Shown piece by piece: positions 16,573 through 26,160 of a DNA stretch of 63,429 bases. Source of the DNA: Paracoccaceae bacterium (lineage in GTDB: Bacteria; Pseudomonadota; Alphaproteobacteria; Rhodobacterales; Rhodobacteraceae); the NCBI GenBank assembly GCA_013003075.1, contig JABDLJ010000002.1:1-63429 (forward strand). The letters run 5' to 3'. The translations under genes and the position numbers were made by a program. The notes under the pieces are model-generated. The model searched no databases and was not told the DNA's origin. It worked only from the letters and a program-made list of their open reading frames with translations. How positions within the stretch are numbered: the stretch's first letter is position 1; every line of letters starts with the position of its first letter.

Positions 16573-17201
16573 CCGACCACCTGACGCTCGTCACACACCC
16601 GCTGGTGCAGCACAAACTGACCCTGATGCGCGACAAGAACACCCCTACAGCGGTCTTTCGCCAGCTTCTGCGCGAGATCAGCCAGCTTCTTGCCTACGAG
16701 GTGACGCGCGAGATGCCGCTGACCACGCGCCGCATCGAGACGCCGCTGAAAGAGATGGAGGCGCCGGTTCTGGACGGAAAGAAACTTGCGCTGATCTCGA
16801 TCCTGCGCGCCGGCAACGGGCTTCTGGACGGGGTACTGGAGCTGATCCCGTCGGCGCGTGTCGGTTTTGTCGGGCTTTATCGCGACGAGGCGACACTGCA
16901 GCCCGTACAGTACTATTTCAAGGTTCCGACCGAGCTTGAGGACCGCCTTGTCATCGCGGTCGATCCGATGCTCGCGACCGGCAACTCTTCGGTCGCTGCG
17001 GTCAATCTTCTCAAAGAGGCGGGCGCGACGAACATCCGGTTCCTCTGTCTGCTTGCGACGCCCGAGGGCGTGGCGAACATGAAGGCGGTACACCCGGATG
17101 TACCGATCGTAACGGCAGCTCTGGACGAGGGGCTCAACGAGGTGGGCTATATCGTGCCGGGGCTCGGCGATGCCGGTGACCGGATGTACGGCACGAAGTA
17201 A
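16569..17201 (+). CDS. upp: Uracil phosphoribosyltransferase
   Basis: Upp makes UMP from uracil and PRPP, recovering the base released by the upstream enzymes. The 210-aa protein has the PRPP motif [13 protein letters not shown] and the C-terminal uracil-binding region [22 protein letters not shown] 16569 overlaps the add stop codon as ATGA, closing the operon cdd-deoA-deoB-add-upp. Confidence 0.96.
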   Translation: MTDHLTLVTHPLVQHKLTLMRDKNTPTAVFRQLLREISQLLAYEVTREMPLTTRRIETPLKEMEAPVLDGKKLALISILRAGNGLLDGVLELIPSARVGFVGLYRDEATLQPVQYYFKVPTELEDRLVIAVDPMLATGNSSVAAVNLLKEAGATNIRFLCLLATPEGVANMKAVHPDVPIVTAALDEGLNEVGYIVPGLGDAGDRMYGTK

Positions 17202-17240
17202 CAAATCCCTTCCAAGTTTGGGTCTGCTCTAGTATCTTTC

Positions 17241-17252
17241 ACAATATATTGT
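17241..17252. promoter_or_regulatory. Perfect 12-bp palindrome before the SPOR-domain gene
   Basis: ACAATATATTGT is an exact palindrome ending 13 bases before the ATG at 17266. It resembles the core of an NrdR box, but such boxes usually come in pairs upstream of nucleotide reductase genes. It may also overlap a -10 element. Confidence 0.3.
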
Positions 17253-17265
17253 CGGGGGACACATC

Positions 17266-18072
17266 ATGCAGCGGATTTTTGCGGCCTTTATGCTTCTTGC
17301 GGTTTCGCCCTTGCAGGTCGCTGCGCAGGACGGTTTGCCGGCCGAGTTTCCGCCTGACAGTTTTGAAGAGCGCCAGTATGTCGACAGCAAGGGCTGCGTC
17401 TTCGTGCGGGTCGGCGTGGATGATGCGGTGACCTGGGTGCCGCGGGTAAGCCGTACACGCCAGCAGATCTGCGGTCAGCAGCCGACTTTTGAAGTGCAGC
17501 CGCAGATCGTCGAAGATGCCTCCGAGCCCGCATCCCCGCCAGACGTCGCGGTGGCAGCTGTCACGCCCCAGCGGCAGACTGCGCGGCGCGCGACGGTGTC
17601 CAGGGTTTCGGCGCCGATTGACGTGTCCGGCATCCGGCCGCCGAAGGGATACCGGCCGGCATGGACGGACGGTCGCTTGAATCCCAACCGGGCCAAGGGC
17701 ACGGCCGCCGGTGAGGCGGCGATGGACCGGATCTGGACCCGCGAGGTGCCGCGGAAACTGCGGCCCGGTGCGGCGCGCCAGGTCAGAACTTCCTCGAAAA
17801 GCGGTATGGCTGCGGCCGCTCCGGTCCTGGAACGTGCCGCCAAACAGGTGGCCTTCGTTCAAGTCGGTATCTTCGGCGTGCCCGGCAACACCAAGGCGAC
17901 GGTTTCGCGGCTGAAAGCGCTGGGCGTGCCCGTTGAAGTGCGCGCCATTCGGTCGAAGGGCAGGGCCTTGCAAAGCGTCGTCGCCGGGCCATTCGCCACG
18001 GCCACGGGCGCGCAAAGCGCCTTGGGCCAGATCAGGTCTGCCGGCTACCGCGACGCATTCCTGCGCCGATGA
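17266..18072 (+). CDS. Exported SPOR-domain protein
   Basis: A 268-aa protein with a cleavable signal peptide (MQRIFAAFMLLAVSPLQVAAQ). A cysteine-containing N-terminal part (GCVFVRVGVDD, QQICGQQPTF) and a basic, proline-rich linker follow. A C-terminal SPOR domain (about 193-268: VAFVQVGIFGVPGNTKATVSRLKALG) binds denuded septal glycan strands, so a division or cell wall role in the periplasm is likely. It follows the salvage operon after 64 bases with its own ribosome binding site and is probably a separate unit. Confidence 0.82.
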   Translation: MQRIFAAFMLLAVSPLQVAAQDGLPAEFPPDSFEERQYVDSKGCVFVRVGVDDAVTWVPRVSRTRQQICGQQPTFEVQPQIVEDASEPASPPDVAVAAVTPQRQTARRATVSRVSAPIDVSGIRPPKGYRPAWTDGRLNPNRAKGTAAGEAAMDRIWTREVPRKLRPGAARQVRTSSKSGMAAAAPVLERAAKQVAFVQVGIFGVPGNTKATVSRLKALGVPVEVRAIRSKGRALQSVVAGPFATATGAQSALGQIRSAGYRDAFLRR

Positions 18073-18076
18073 TCCT

Positions 18077-19093
18077 TTATTCTGAGCAGATGCCCTGAAG
18101 GGCGACCCAGTGCCCGTCTTTCAGAATTGGGGCCGCCAAGGACGCCGGGACCGGATCAGCTTCGATAAGGCCGACAGTGGTCTCTCCTGAAATGTCGATA
18201 GCGTAGGCATACGGCGATGAGGGGACACGCGACGCCTTGAAACGCTTCAGAAGCGCCATTGTGTTGGGCGGTGCGGGATCGCCAGACAGCAGCTCTTCGG
18301 TATACGTGTCGAGCGCGCTCTCCGAGATGTTTCCCGTCGTCATCAAGCGCAGCGTGGACCACAAGCCTGCGCTTTTCAGAAGCGGGATCAGGGTATCGCC
18401 CGATGCAGCGCGCTCGGTTTCGGTCAGAACGTAGCCGGCTGCGACTTCGGCGCTTTCATGGTCTTCGACGACCGAGCGGTTCAGAAGAACAATTCCTCCG
18501 GGCAGATGCGCCGAACTTGGCACGCCGCCGCGCAGCACTGCGATCTGGCGCGGGCCGGCTTCGCCAAGACGGTCTTTCAACAGACTGATCGCTTCCATGC
18601 CGCCGGGGCTCGTACAGGGCTGGCCCGATACCCGCTGCACACGCTCAAGCAGGTCGTTGCCGATGGCCTCGCGCTTGGCCGGCGGCAGAAGCGATGCGGT
18701 ATAGCCGATCAGCGCGCCCGGCACCCAGAAGACAGCAAGAACCGCTGCAGCGGCACCGATTGCGAGCCCGAGACGAAACCGCAGGCGTCCGGGGTGCGGG
18801 CTTCGCCGAGCAACGGCCCGCCGCACTTTTTCGATCGCGCGCACCATGGTGTCGTCTGCGATCTCCAGACGTTCGATGGCATCGGGTCCGGGCGCGTAGA
18901 TCGCCGGCCTCTGCCCCGGGTTCTGACGCTCCAGCGCAGCCAGCGACCAATGAGCGAGTGCCATCTCCTTGTTGTCGAAAATAATGAGACTGGCATCGCC
19001 CATGGACAGCACCACGTCCTGGCGCTGTGCGTCCGGCGAGGGATGCCAGAGCCCCGGCGCCTCCAGCCGCTCAAATTCGGTCAGTGCAGTCAT
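18077..19093 (-). CDS. Membrane protein with a degenerate M48-peptidase-like domain
   Basis: A 338-aa protein with a cytosolic N-terminus, one hydrophobic segment at about 105-130, and a C-terminal domain. Residues 190-228 (GVPSSAHLPGGIVLLNRSVVEDHESAEVAAGYVLTETERA) follow the layout of M48 metallopeptidases, where an LPGG..LL.. strand leads to the HExxH helix. Here the helix reads AAGYVLTE, so zinc ligands are missing and the protein should not be a peptidase. It may be a scaffold or stress protein. The similarity is a pattern judgement from the sequence alone. Confidence 0.6.
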   Translation of the reverse strand: MTALTEFERLEAPGLWHPSPDAQRQDVVLSMGDASLIIFDNKEMALAHWSLAALERQNPGQRPAIYAPGPDAIERLEIADDTMVRAIEKVRRAVARRSPHPGRLRFRLGLAIGAAAAVLAVFWVPGALIGYTASLLPPAKREAIGNDLLERVQRVSGQPCTSPGGMEAISLLKDRLGEAGPRQIAVLRGGVPSSAHLPGGIVLLNRSVVEDHESAEVAAGYVLTETERAASGDTLIPLLKSAGLWSTLRLMTTGNISESALDTYTEELLSGDPAPPNTMALLKRFKASRVPSSPYAYAIDISGETTVGLIEADPVPASLAAPILKDGHWVALQGICSE

Positions 19094-19256
19094 TCAGCCC
19101 GATATGCCCCCGCCACGCGCTTCGGCGTTCGGGCGAACATTAGCCGATGAGCCGGGGTCCGACAATTGCGGTGCGCTGCGCGTTTTGGCCTTTCCGGCGG
19201 CGGGCGCTTGGGCAATGCTCGTGGCCAGTAGCCGCACGCCACCAAGAGGATCACGA

Positions 19257-20183
19257 ATGTCCGCCACCCGCCCCATTGCTGCGCTTTTTGCGGTGCTGTC
19301 CGGCATGGCACTGATCGGGTTCGTGGACAATTTCGTGGTGGTGATCGCCGAGGAGGCCGGGCTGTGGCAATTCCACTTGATGCGCAGCCTGATCGCTCTG
19401 CCGCTGATCTTCGTCCTTTCGATGATGGGAATGGGATCGCTGCGTCCGTTGAGCCTTTGGGCGGTTTCAATCCGCAGCTTCTTCGTAGCCGGATCGATGA
19501 TCCTTTATTTCGGGACGCTGGCCTTTCTGCCGATCGCGCAAGTTGCGGCGGGGCTCTTCACATCGCCGATTTTCGTTTTGCTGATCTCGGCGCTTGTGCT
19601 GCGGATGCAGGTCGGGCCGGTACGGCTTTTCGCGGCGTTGGTCGGTTTTGCGGGCGTATTGATGGTGTTGCGGCCGGATGCTGGCGGCGTTGGGCCGGCC
19701 AATGTCGTGCCGGTGGCTGCCGGTCTGCTTTACGCGATCGGAGCGATCGTGACGCGGCGCTGGTGCGCTGCCGAAAGCACAGCGTCGATGCTGACCGGCT
19801 TTTTTCTGGCCCTGGGTATCTTCGGCGCGCTGGGGGCCGCACTTCTAGCGCTGTTCCCGCAAGTCGCAGAGCCGGGCGCCGCGGGGTTCGTCCTGCGCAG
19901 TTGGGCGCCGGCGACCCAGACGTTTCTATTCTGGACAGTGGTTCAGGCGTTAGGCTCGATCGTGGCCGTCGGGCTTTTGATCAAGGGGTATCAGTGGGCA
20001 GATGCGTCCTATGTCGCGGTGTTCGAGTATTCGCTTCTGATCTGGGTGGCGCTCTGGGCCTTCGTGCTTCGCGGCGAGACCGTTGACCGTATTGCGCTTT
20101 TTGGGATCGCGCTGATCATCCTGTCGGGCGCTTTTATCGCGATGCGGTCGCGTGATGCGGCCGAGGCGCTGCCGGTGCAATGA
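19257..20183 (+). CDS. EamA/DMT-family transporter
   Basis: A 308-aa protein with about ten transmembrane segments arranged as two EamA repeats (AALFAVLSGMALIGFVDNFVVV at the start, then SAVLSLAL-type helices). DMT transporters of this size usually export metabolites or amino acids; the substrate is unknown. ATG 19257 follows AAGAGG and fits the family length; the open frame extends back to 18969 without similarity. Its stop overlaps the start of the sulfotransferase gene by four bases. Confidence 0.82.
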   Translation: MSATRPIAALFAVLSGMALIGFVDNFVVVIAEEAGLWQFHLMRSLIALPLIFVLSMMGMGSLRPLSLWAVSIRSFFVAGSMILYFGTLAFLPIAQVAAGLFTSPIFVLLISALVLRMQVGPVRLFAALVGFAGVLMVLRPDAGGVGPANVVPVAAGLLYAIGAIVTRRWCAAESTASMLTGFFLALGIFGALGAALLALFPQVAEPGAAGFVLRSWAPATQTFLFWTVVQALGSIVAVGLLIKGYQWADASYVAVFEYSLLIWVALWAFVLRGETVDRIALFGIALIILSGAFIAMRSRDAAEALPVQ

Positions 20184-20833
20184 TTATCTCGCATGGGCGG
20201 CGCTTTGTCTTTGTTCACATCCCCAAGACTGGGGGCACATCGTTGATGCTTGCGATGGAAGACCGCGCGATGAAGGATGACATCCTGATCGGCGATACGC
20301 CGAAAGCGCAGCGGCGCCGAGCGCGCCAGGCCCGATTGTCGGCGGCGGGGCGCCTTTGGAAACACAGCACATTGCGCGATGTCGAGGGAATTCTCAGCGC
20401 CGATCAGATGCGGGACTATTTCGTTTGCACGATGGTCCGCAATCCCTGGGACCGGTTGGTGAGCTACTACAATTGGCTACAGGAACAGACGTTCGAGGCA
20501 GAGGCCGTGAGCCTGGCGCAGGCGCTCGATTTCGATGCCTTCCTCCGGCACGAAGCGACGGTCGCCGGGCTGCGAAGTTGGCCTGCGGCGCGGTATGTCA
20601 CCGATCCGGATGGCAAATCCGTATGTAACGCCTTCGTCCGCCTGGAACATCTGCCCGCCGATCTTGAGCCGGTCGAGGCACATCTGGGGTTTCGGCTTGG
20701 GTCCCTGCCACATGTCAACGCATCGAAGAGATCAGCTGACTATCGCAGCTACTATTCGGATACGCTGGCCGAGCATGTGGCAGATATCTGCGCGGCGGAT
20801 GCCGCGCAGTTTGGGTATATGTTTGGGGGCTAG
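20180..20833 (+). CDS. Sulfotransferase family protein
   Basis: A 217-aa protein with the PAPS-binding 5'-phosphosulfate loop FVHIPKTGGTS (residues 11-21) and the 3'-phosphate motif VRNPWDRLVSYYNW (about 86-99). It would transfer sulfate from PAPS to a carbohydrate or small molecule that cannot be named. It starts inside the stop of the EamA transporter gene (ATGA), so the pair is co-translated and the transporter might move the product. It converges with the FadJ-like gene. Confidence 0.82.
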   Translation: MIISHGRRFVFVHIPKTGGTSLMLAMEDRAMKDDILIGDTPKAQRRRARQARLSAAGRLWKHSTLRDVEGILSADQMRDYFVCTMVRNPWDRLVSYYNWLQEQTFEAEAVSLAQALDFDAFLRHEATVAGLRSWPAARYVTDPDGKSVCNAFVRLEHLPADLEPVEAHLGFRLGSLPHVNASKRSADYRSYYSDTLAEHVADICAADAAQFGYMFGG

Positions 20834-23031
20834 GCGGCTTTCTGGCCAGCGCCGTAGCGGCCGTAGAAGGTTTCCCCCGATGTCGCCATCTCGCGCAGCA
20901 GGGCGGGCACGCTGAACCGCTCGCCGTGACGCGCGGCCAGATCGTCGCAAATCTCAACCGCGCGCGCCGCGCCAATCATGTCGAGCCAGCTGAACGGGCC
21001 GCCTGACCACGGCGCAAAGCCCCAGCCCAGGATCGCGCCAACGTCGCCTTCACGGATGTCCATCAGCACACCGTCTTCCAGCGCTCGGACCGCTTCCAGC
21101 ACCTGCGCCATCAGCAGGCGGTGCTGCACTTCAGTCAGGTCGGGCTGCTCTGCCGAGGCCGGGAACTTGCCCCCAAGACCGTCCCAAAGACCTTGCCGCT
21201 TGCCGGCCTCGTCATAGGCGAAAAAACCGGCCTTGGATTTACGACCCAGCCGCCCTTCGGCTTCGAGCCAGAAGATCACGTCGTCCACGGCGCCATCGGG
21301 ATAGGCATCGCCCATCGCGGCGCGGGTGGCCTTGGCGATCTTGACGCCCAGATCCACCGATGTCTCATCGACAAGCTGCAACGGTCCCAGCGGCATTCCC
21401 AAAAGCCGTGCGGCGTTTTCGATCAGCGGTGGGGTGACGCCCTCGCCAACCATACGGATACCTTCGTTGAGATACGGGATGATGCAGCGGTTCGCGTAGA
21501 AGAAACGGGCATCGTTCACGACGATGGGGGTCTTGCGGATCTGCCGCACATAGTCGAGCGCCTTTGCCGTCGCGCGGTCACCGGTTTGTTTGCCGCGGAT
21601 AATCTCGACCAGAAGCATCTTGTCGACCGGCGAGAAGAAATGGATGCCGATGAATTGCTCGGGACGCTTGGAGGCTTTCGCAAGATCGCTGATCGGAAGG
21701 GTCGAGGTGTTGGTGGCGAAGATGCAGTCCTCTCCTACGATCGCTTCGACTTTCTGGGTGACCTCTGCCTTGATCCTGGGGTCCTCGAAGACCGCCTCGA
21801 CGATCAGATCGCAGCCGGCCAGCGCGCTGTAGTCATCAGTGGCGGCGATCCGGCTCAGCACCTCGGCCTTCTTTTCTTCGGTCATCTTGCGGCGCTGGAT
21901 CCCCTTGTCCAGAATGCCCTCTGAGTAGGATTTGCCGCGGTCTGCCGCCTCTTGTTTCTGGTCGACCAGCACGACCTCGATCCCGGCATTGGCCGAGACA
22001 TAGGCGATGCCCGCACCCATCATGCCGGCGCCGAGAATGCCGACTTTCTTCACCTTCTGGTCCGGCACGTCGGGGCGGTTAGCGCCCTTCTCGATGGCCT
22101 CCTTATTGATGAAGAGTGAACGGATCATGGCAGAGCTCGACGGGTTCATCAGCACATTGACGAACCAGCGTGCCTCGATCTTCAGCGCGGTATCGAAGGG
22201 CACAAGCGCGCCTTCGTAGACCGAGGACAAAAGCGCCTTGGCGGCGGGGTAGACGCCCTGGGTCTTGCCATGAACCATCGCGTTGGCGCCGACGAAGGTC
22301 ATGAAGCCTGCAGGGTGATAAGGGGCGCCGCCGGGCATCTTCCAGCCCTTCTGATCCCAGGGCTTCACGATGTCGGCGTCGGTGGCCGACAACACCCAGG
22401 CCTTGGCTTCGTCCATCAGCTTGTCGGCGGGCACGACCTCGTCGATCAGACCGGCCGACTTGGCCTTGGCGGGATCCAGCATCTTGCCTTCCAGAAGGAC
22501 CGGCGATGCCGCCATTGCGCCGACCATGCGCGAATAGCGCGTGGTGCCGCCGCCGCCGGGAAACAGACCGACAAGGATCTCTGGCAGGCCGATCTTGGCC
22601 TTGGGTTCGTCAGCCATGAACCGGCGATGGCAGGACAGCGCGATCTCGGTGCCGATGCCGGCGCAGAAGCCGGGGATTGCGCAGGCAACCGGCTTGCCGC
22701 CCTTGTTCGTCTTGGGGTCGAGCCCGGCCCGCTCCAGCTTGCGCATGATGCGGTGACCGTTCATGACGAAATCGAAAAGCCCTTGGGCAGGGTTGTCACC
22801 GCTTTGTTCGCGGATCGAGGCCAGAACGTTGAGATCCATGCCGCCAGCGAAAGTTGGCTTGCCCGAGGTGACGATGATGCCCTTCACGGCATCGTCGCCG
22901 AGCGCTTTGTCGACAAACTCGTCAACCAGCGAAAATGCCTCGCGCGTGAGGACGTTCATCGACTTGCCGGGCACATCCCATGTGATGATGGCGACGCCGT
23001 CGTCATCCACTTTGTAGGTAAAATCAGTCAT
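20830..23031 (-). CDS. fadJ: Bifunctional enoyl-CoA hydratase / 3-hydroxyacyl-CoA dehydrogenase (FadJ type)
   Basis: A 733-aa fusion for two steps of beta-oxidation. The N-terminal crotonase domain (about 1-190; GFCAGIGTEIALSCHRRF) is followed by an NAD-binding dehydrogenase (GILGAGMMGAGIAYVSA, about residue 330) and its C-terminal domain (GIHFFSPVDKMLLVEI with the catalytic histidine). Canonical FadB/FadJ glutamates are not all obvious in the hydratase part. ATG 23031 is preferred over 23094: AAAAGG lies ten bases before it and the longer N-terminus is unusual. It is the last gene of the acyl-CoA operon. Confidence 0.9.
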   Translation of the reverse strand: MTDFTYKVDDDGVAIITWDVPGKSMNVLTREAFSLVDEFVDKALGDDAVKGIIVTSGKPTFAGGMDLNVLASIREQSGDNPAQGLFDFVMNGHRIMRKLERAGLDPKTNKGGKPVACAIPGFCAGIGTEIALSCHRRFMADEPKAKIGLPEILVGLFPGGGGTTRYSRMVGAMAASPVLLEGKMLDPAKAKSAGLIDEVVPADKLMDEAKAWVLSATDADIVKPWDQKGWKMPGGAPYHPAGFMTFVGANAMVHGKTQGVYPAAKALLSSVYEGALVPFDTALKIEARWFVNVLMNPSSSAMIRSLFINKEAIEKGANRPDVPDQKVKKVGILGAGMMGAGIAYVSANAGIEVVLVDQKQEAADRGKSYSEGILDKGIQRRKMTEEKKAEVLSRIAATDDYSALAGCDLIVEAVFEDPRIKAEVTQKVEAIVGEDCIFATNTSTLPISDLAKASKRPEQFIGIHFFSPVDKMLLVEIIRGKQTGDRATAKALDYVRQIRKTPIVVNDARFFYANRCIIPYLNEGIRMVGEGVTPPLIENAARLLGMPLGPLQLVDETSVDLGVKIAKATRAAMGDAYPDGAVDDVIFWLEAEGRLGRKSKAGFFAYDEAGKRQGLWDGLGGKFPASAEQPDLTEVQHRLLMAQVLEAVRALEDGVLMDIREGDVGAILGWGFAPWSGGPFSWLDMIGAARAVEICDDLAARHGERFSVPALLREMATSGETFYGRYGAGQKAA

Positions 23032-23086
23032 CGTCTTGGCCTTTTGCTTCGGGGCAGATCCCCTGGTGAATTTCGTATCTCGTAGA

Positions 23087-23102
23087 GCGGACATCTGTCC
23101 GC
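23087..23102 (-). terminator. Hairpin between the cupin gene and fadJ
   Basis: GCGGACA (23087-23093) and TGTCCGC (23096-23102) form a 7-bp stem immediately after the cupin stop codon on the minus strand. No T-run follows, so partial termination or RNA processing is the most that can be said. Confidence 0.35.
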
Positions 23103-23103
23103 C

Positions 23104-23568
23104 TCAGTCGTAAGGTGTTCCGTCCTTGTGGGTGAACCGCCGCCCGCTCGCGTCCCGGACGTATTCAAGGTCGATATCGGGGTAGTGCACTTTGTCATGC
23201 TGCGCGCGCGTTCCGACAATCAGGTAGCTGGCATCGGCATCGCTGCGGTTGATCACGTGATGCGCGTTCGGCTCTGCGGCCTTCCAGCCCGCCGCGTCAC
23301 CGGCGCGCAGAACATGCCTTCCGTCGCTTTCGACCAAAACGACCTCGCCGGAAAGCACGAAGAGAACCTCGTCCTCTTCTTCGTGCCAGTGCCGCTGCGA
23401 GGACATGCCGCCCGGGTGCAGGATCTCCAGGCTGGCACCGAACTGCGTTAGCCCGGCCACATCTGTCAGCTGATAGGCCGCATAGCGATCGGGTCCGTCA
23501 TCGAAAGGCGGCGGATAGCCGGTGCTTCCAATGGATTTCTTCAGGTTGTCTTTTCGGATCACGGTCAT
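23104..23568 (-). CDS. Cupin-domain protein
   Basis: A single-domain cupin of 154 residues. SSQRHWHEEEDEVLFVLSGEVVLVES carries the HxH-x4-E type metal-binding motif and PNAHHVINRSD the late histidine. The C-terminal part DLEYVRDASGRRFTHKDGTPYD is typical of a group of small cupins common in marine bacteria. Reaction unknown. It sits between the NTF2-like gene and fadJ in the same direction. Confidence 0.8.
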   Translation of the reverse strand: MTVIRKDNLKKSIGSTGYPPPFDDGPDRYAAYQLTDVAGLTQFGASLEILHPGGMSSQRHWHEEEDEVLFVLSGEVVLVESDGRHVLRAGDAAGWKAAEPNAHHVINRSDADASYLIVGTRAQHDKVHYPDIDLEYVRDASGRRFTHKDGTPYD

Positions 23569-23596
23569 GGCAGGAGAGATCGGGCAGAGCCGTCAT

Positions 23597-24067
23597 TCAG
23601 TGCAGGCGTTCGGGCTTTGGCGCATTCAAGATCGGCGGTCCGCCAAACTGGAAGTACTCGATGATCTCGATCAGGTACCCACCTTTCGGCCGGTCGGCCA
23701 GGAAATATCGCAATTTGCTCGTGCCGCGCAGGCTGCCGTCTTCCTCGATGTGGTCCCAGTCGAGCCGTACTGCAAAACGGCCGTTTTCTTTCGGCCCGAT
23801 GCCCACCACCTTGCCGGCAAACTGAACGCGGCCCGCCGCGTGTATTCGCGACAGATAGGATGCCAGTATATCCTGATACATCTCGGCGTCCGTCGCCAAT
23901 ATGATGCCGTCGTCCGTATAGAATGGAAGCGGATGGGAGCAGTAGCTCGCCAATTCTTCGATCTTCCCTTCGGAAAACAGCGCGCTCTGCTCGTCGAAGA
24001 ACTCCTGAACTGCCTTCTTTGTGCGCGCTGAGACGGTCTTTTCCCGCGACGTACGTGGGTGTTTCAT
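23597..24067 (-). CDS. NTF2-like (SnoaL-fold) protein
   Basis: A 156-aa protein whose [24 protein letters not shown]...[21 protein letters not shown] pattern matches the NTF2-like alpha+beta fold. These proteins bind or isomerise small ligands, or act as accessory domains. I start at ATG 24067; a longer frame to 24139 exists, but its start lies upstream of a 10-bp dyad. The ribosome binding site is weak in both cases. Confidence 0.6.
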   Translation of the reverse strand: MKHPRTSREKTVSARTKKAVQEFFDEQSALFSEGKIEELASYCSHPLPFYTDDGIILATDAEMYQDILASYLSRIHAAGRVQFAGKVVGIGPKENGRFAVRLDWDHIEEDGSLRGTSKLRYFLADRPKGGYLIEIIEYFQFGGPPILNAPKPERLH

Positions 24068-24084
24068 TGCAGCAAATACTCTTG

Positions 24085-24116
24085 CGTGTATCGGAACTAT
24101 TGAGGACCGATACGCG
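24085..24116. promoter_or_regulatory. Dyad upstream of the NTF2-like gene
   Basis: GTATCGG (24088-24094) and CCGATAC (24107-24113) are inverted and can extend to ten pairs with one G-T. The loop is 12 bases. It lies 18 bases upstream of the ATG at 24067 on the minus strand, a plausible operator or leader hairpin inside the acyl-CoA gene string. Confidence 0.35.
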
Positions 24117-24173
24117 CGGAGCAAGAAAAAAGGGCACATTTCTGCAACTATCAGGAGAAAGTGTCATTCTTGG

Positions 24174-25385
24174 TCAGACCCGTTCGATAATCGTCGCCGC
24201 GCCCATACCGGACCCGATGCACAAGGTGGCAAGCCCAGTTTCCTTGTCGCTGCGCTCCAGCTCGTCCAGGAGGGTGCCGAGGATCATCGCGCCCGTAGCG
24301 CCAAGCGGATGACCCATGGCGATAGAGCCGCCGTTGACGTTCACGACCGATGGATCAACCTCGAAGGCCTGCATGAAGCGCATCACGACGGCGGCGAAGG
24401 CCTCGTTGACCTCGAACAGATCGATATCGCTGATCTTCATGCCGGTATCGGCAAGGATCTTCTGGGTCACAGGCACCGGGCCGGTCAGCATGATCGTGGG
24501 ATCGGTTCCGATCTTTGCCGTCGCCTTGATCCGGGCGCGCGGGGTCAGCCCGCGCTGCTGCCCGAACTCCTTGTTGCCGATCAGAACCGCAGCCGCACCG
24601 TCCACGATGCCGGACGAGTTGCCGGCGTGGTGGATGTGGTTGATCCGCTCCAGATGCGGGTACTTCATCAGCGCGATCTTGTCGAAACCGGGCATGGTCT
24701 CGCCGATCTGCTGGAAGGACGGATTGAGCGCGCCGAGCGTCTGCATGTCGGTGCCGGGGCGCATGTATTCGTCATTTTCAAGAATGGTCAGCCCGTTGAT
24801 ATCCTTGACGGAAACAACGGATTTTTCGAAGCGGCGGTCGTCCCAGGCCGCCTTGGCGCGTTTCTGGCTTTCAACGGCCAGTGCGTCGGCATCATCGCGC
24901 GAGAAGCCGTATTCGGTGGCGATAATGTCCGCCGAAATTCCTTGAGGCACGAAATAGCTGCCCATCGCGATCGACGGATCGGCGGCGATCGCCGCTCCGT
25001 CCGAGCCCATCGGTACGCGGCCCATCATCTCGACCCCGCCGGCGACATAGGCGTTGCCGGCGCCTCCGCGCACCTGATTGGCGGCCATGTTCACCGCCTC
25101 AAGCCCCGAGGCGCAGAAGCGGTTGATCGACACACCCGGCACGCTTTCGTCGAAATCCGAGGCCAGAACCGCGGTACGTGCAAGGCAGCCGCCCTGTTCG
25201 GCGACCTGCGTGACGTTGCCCCAGATCACGTCCTCGATGCCCTTGGTATCGATGTTGTTACGCTCTTTGACAGCATTCAACACCACCGCTGACAGACGGG
25301 CGGCCGTCACTTCGTGCAGGCTGCCGTCTTTGCGGCCCTTGCCGCGCGGCGAGCGGACGGCGTCGTAGATGTAAGCTTCGGTCAT
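24174..25385 (-). CDS. fadA: Acetyl-CoA acyltransferase (thiolase)
   Basis: A 403-aa thiolase, which cleaves 3-ketoacyl-CoA with CoA in the last beta-oxidation step. The acylated cysteine lies in [12 protein letters not shown] (about residue 88), the GHPLGATGA loop holds the histidine, and the second cysteine is in CIGSGMGAA near the C-terminus. ATG 25385 follows AAAGGAG. A biosynthetic acetoacetyl-CoA role cannot be excluded from sequence, but neighbours point to degradation. Confidence 0.9.
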   Translation of the reverse strand: MTEAYIYDAVRSPRGKGRKDGSLHEVTAARLSAVVLNAVKERNNIDTKGIEDVIWGNVTQVAEQGGCLARTAVLASDFDESVPGVSINRFCASGLEAVNMAANQVRGGAGNAYVAGGVEMMGRVPMGSDGAAIAADPSIAMGSYFVPQGISADIIATEYGFSRDDADALAVESQKRAKAAWDDRRFEKSVVSVKDINGLTILENDEYMRPGTDMQTLGALNPSFQQIGETMPGFDKIALMKYPHLERINHIHHAGNSSGIVDGAAAVLIGNKEFGQQRGLTPRARIKATAKIGTDPTIMLTGPVPVTQKILADTGMKISDIDLFEVNEAFAAVVMRFMQAFEVDPSVVNVNGGSIAMGHPLGATGAMILGTLLDELERSDKETGLATLCIGSGMGAATIIERV

Positions 25386-25521
25386 CGGTGGCTCCTTTGG
25401 TTGCGCCACAGTCGGCGCGATCGTTTGAAATCGGTTATTAGGCTCTTTTACGGGCTCGCCGCGGACTGGCGCGCGGCCTCGGCATGAAGCGATCCAGGCG
25501 CCCGGGTGGTGGCGAGCGGTA

Positions 25522-26160
25522 TCATCTTTGGCTCTCGGGCAGGGCGCGTGGCATCAGATCGTAAGGGTGCTTCCAGCCAGGCAGGGCGGCGATGCGGTCC
25601 AGCCAGGCGTCGATATTGGGCCATTCGGCGCGGTCGAAGCCGAAGGGCTCGGGGTAGAAAAGATAGCCGCAGCAAGAGATATCGGCATTGGTCGGCGCGT
25701 CTGCAACGATCCAGTCGCGCCCCGCAAGGTGATCGTTCAGGACCGTGTAGGCTGCCTTCAGGCGCCCCTTCAGGAAAGGAAACACCTCTGTAGGGCGCTT
25801 TGCTTCTGGCAGAAAATTCATCAAGAAGCGCAACGTTCCGGCCTGCGACGACAACTTGTGATTATCCCACAGAACCCAGCGCAGGATCTCATAGCGCGCG
25901 GCATCGTCTGCACCGCCAAGCTTGCCCGTCTTGTCGCTGATATAGGTCTGGATCACCCCGGATTGGGTCAGCTTGGTGTCACCGTCGACCAGCACCGGTG
26001 CTTCGCCCATCGCGTTGACGCTGGCCTTGTATTCCGGCGTCCGGGCCTCACCCTTGAAGAAATCGACATAGACCGGCTGCCACTCAAGACCGGACATCTG
26101 GAGTGCCAGCGCGGCCTTGTAGCTATTGCCGCTTTCGCCGAAGCAATAAAGCCGGATCAT
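25522..26160 (-). CDS. Glutathione S-transferase family protein
   Basis: A 212-aa protein with a thioredoxin-fold N-terminal half (MIRLYCFGESGNSYKAALALQMSG, GEAPVLVDGDTKLTQSGVIQTYI, where the QS pair binds glutathione) and an all-helical C-terminal half. A serine/asparagine region replaces the cysteine of beta-class enzymes. It lies in the acyl-CoA operon, and its start overlaps the stop of the 70-aa gene upstream (ATGA). Role unknown; detoxifying reactive acyl compounds is a guess. Confidence 0.87.
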   Translation of the reverse strand: MIRLYCFGESGNSYKAALALQMSGLEWQPVYVDFFKGEARTPEYKASVNAMGEAPVLVDGDTKLTQSGVIQTYISDKTGKLGGADDAARYEILRWVLWDNHKLSSQAGTLRFLMNFLPEAKRPTEVFPFLKGRLKAAYTVLNDHLAGRDWIVADAPTNADISCCGYLFYPEPFGFDRAEWPNIDAWLDRIAALPGWKHPYDLMPRALPESQR

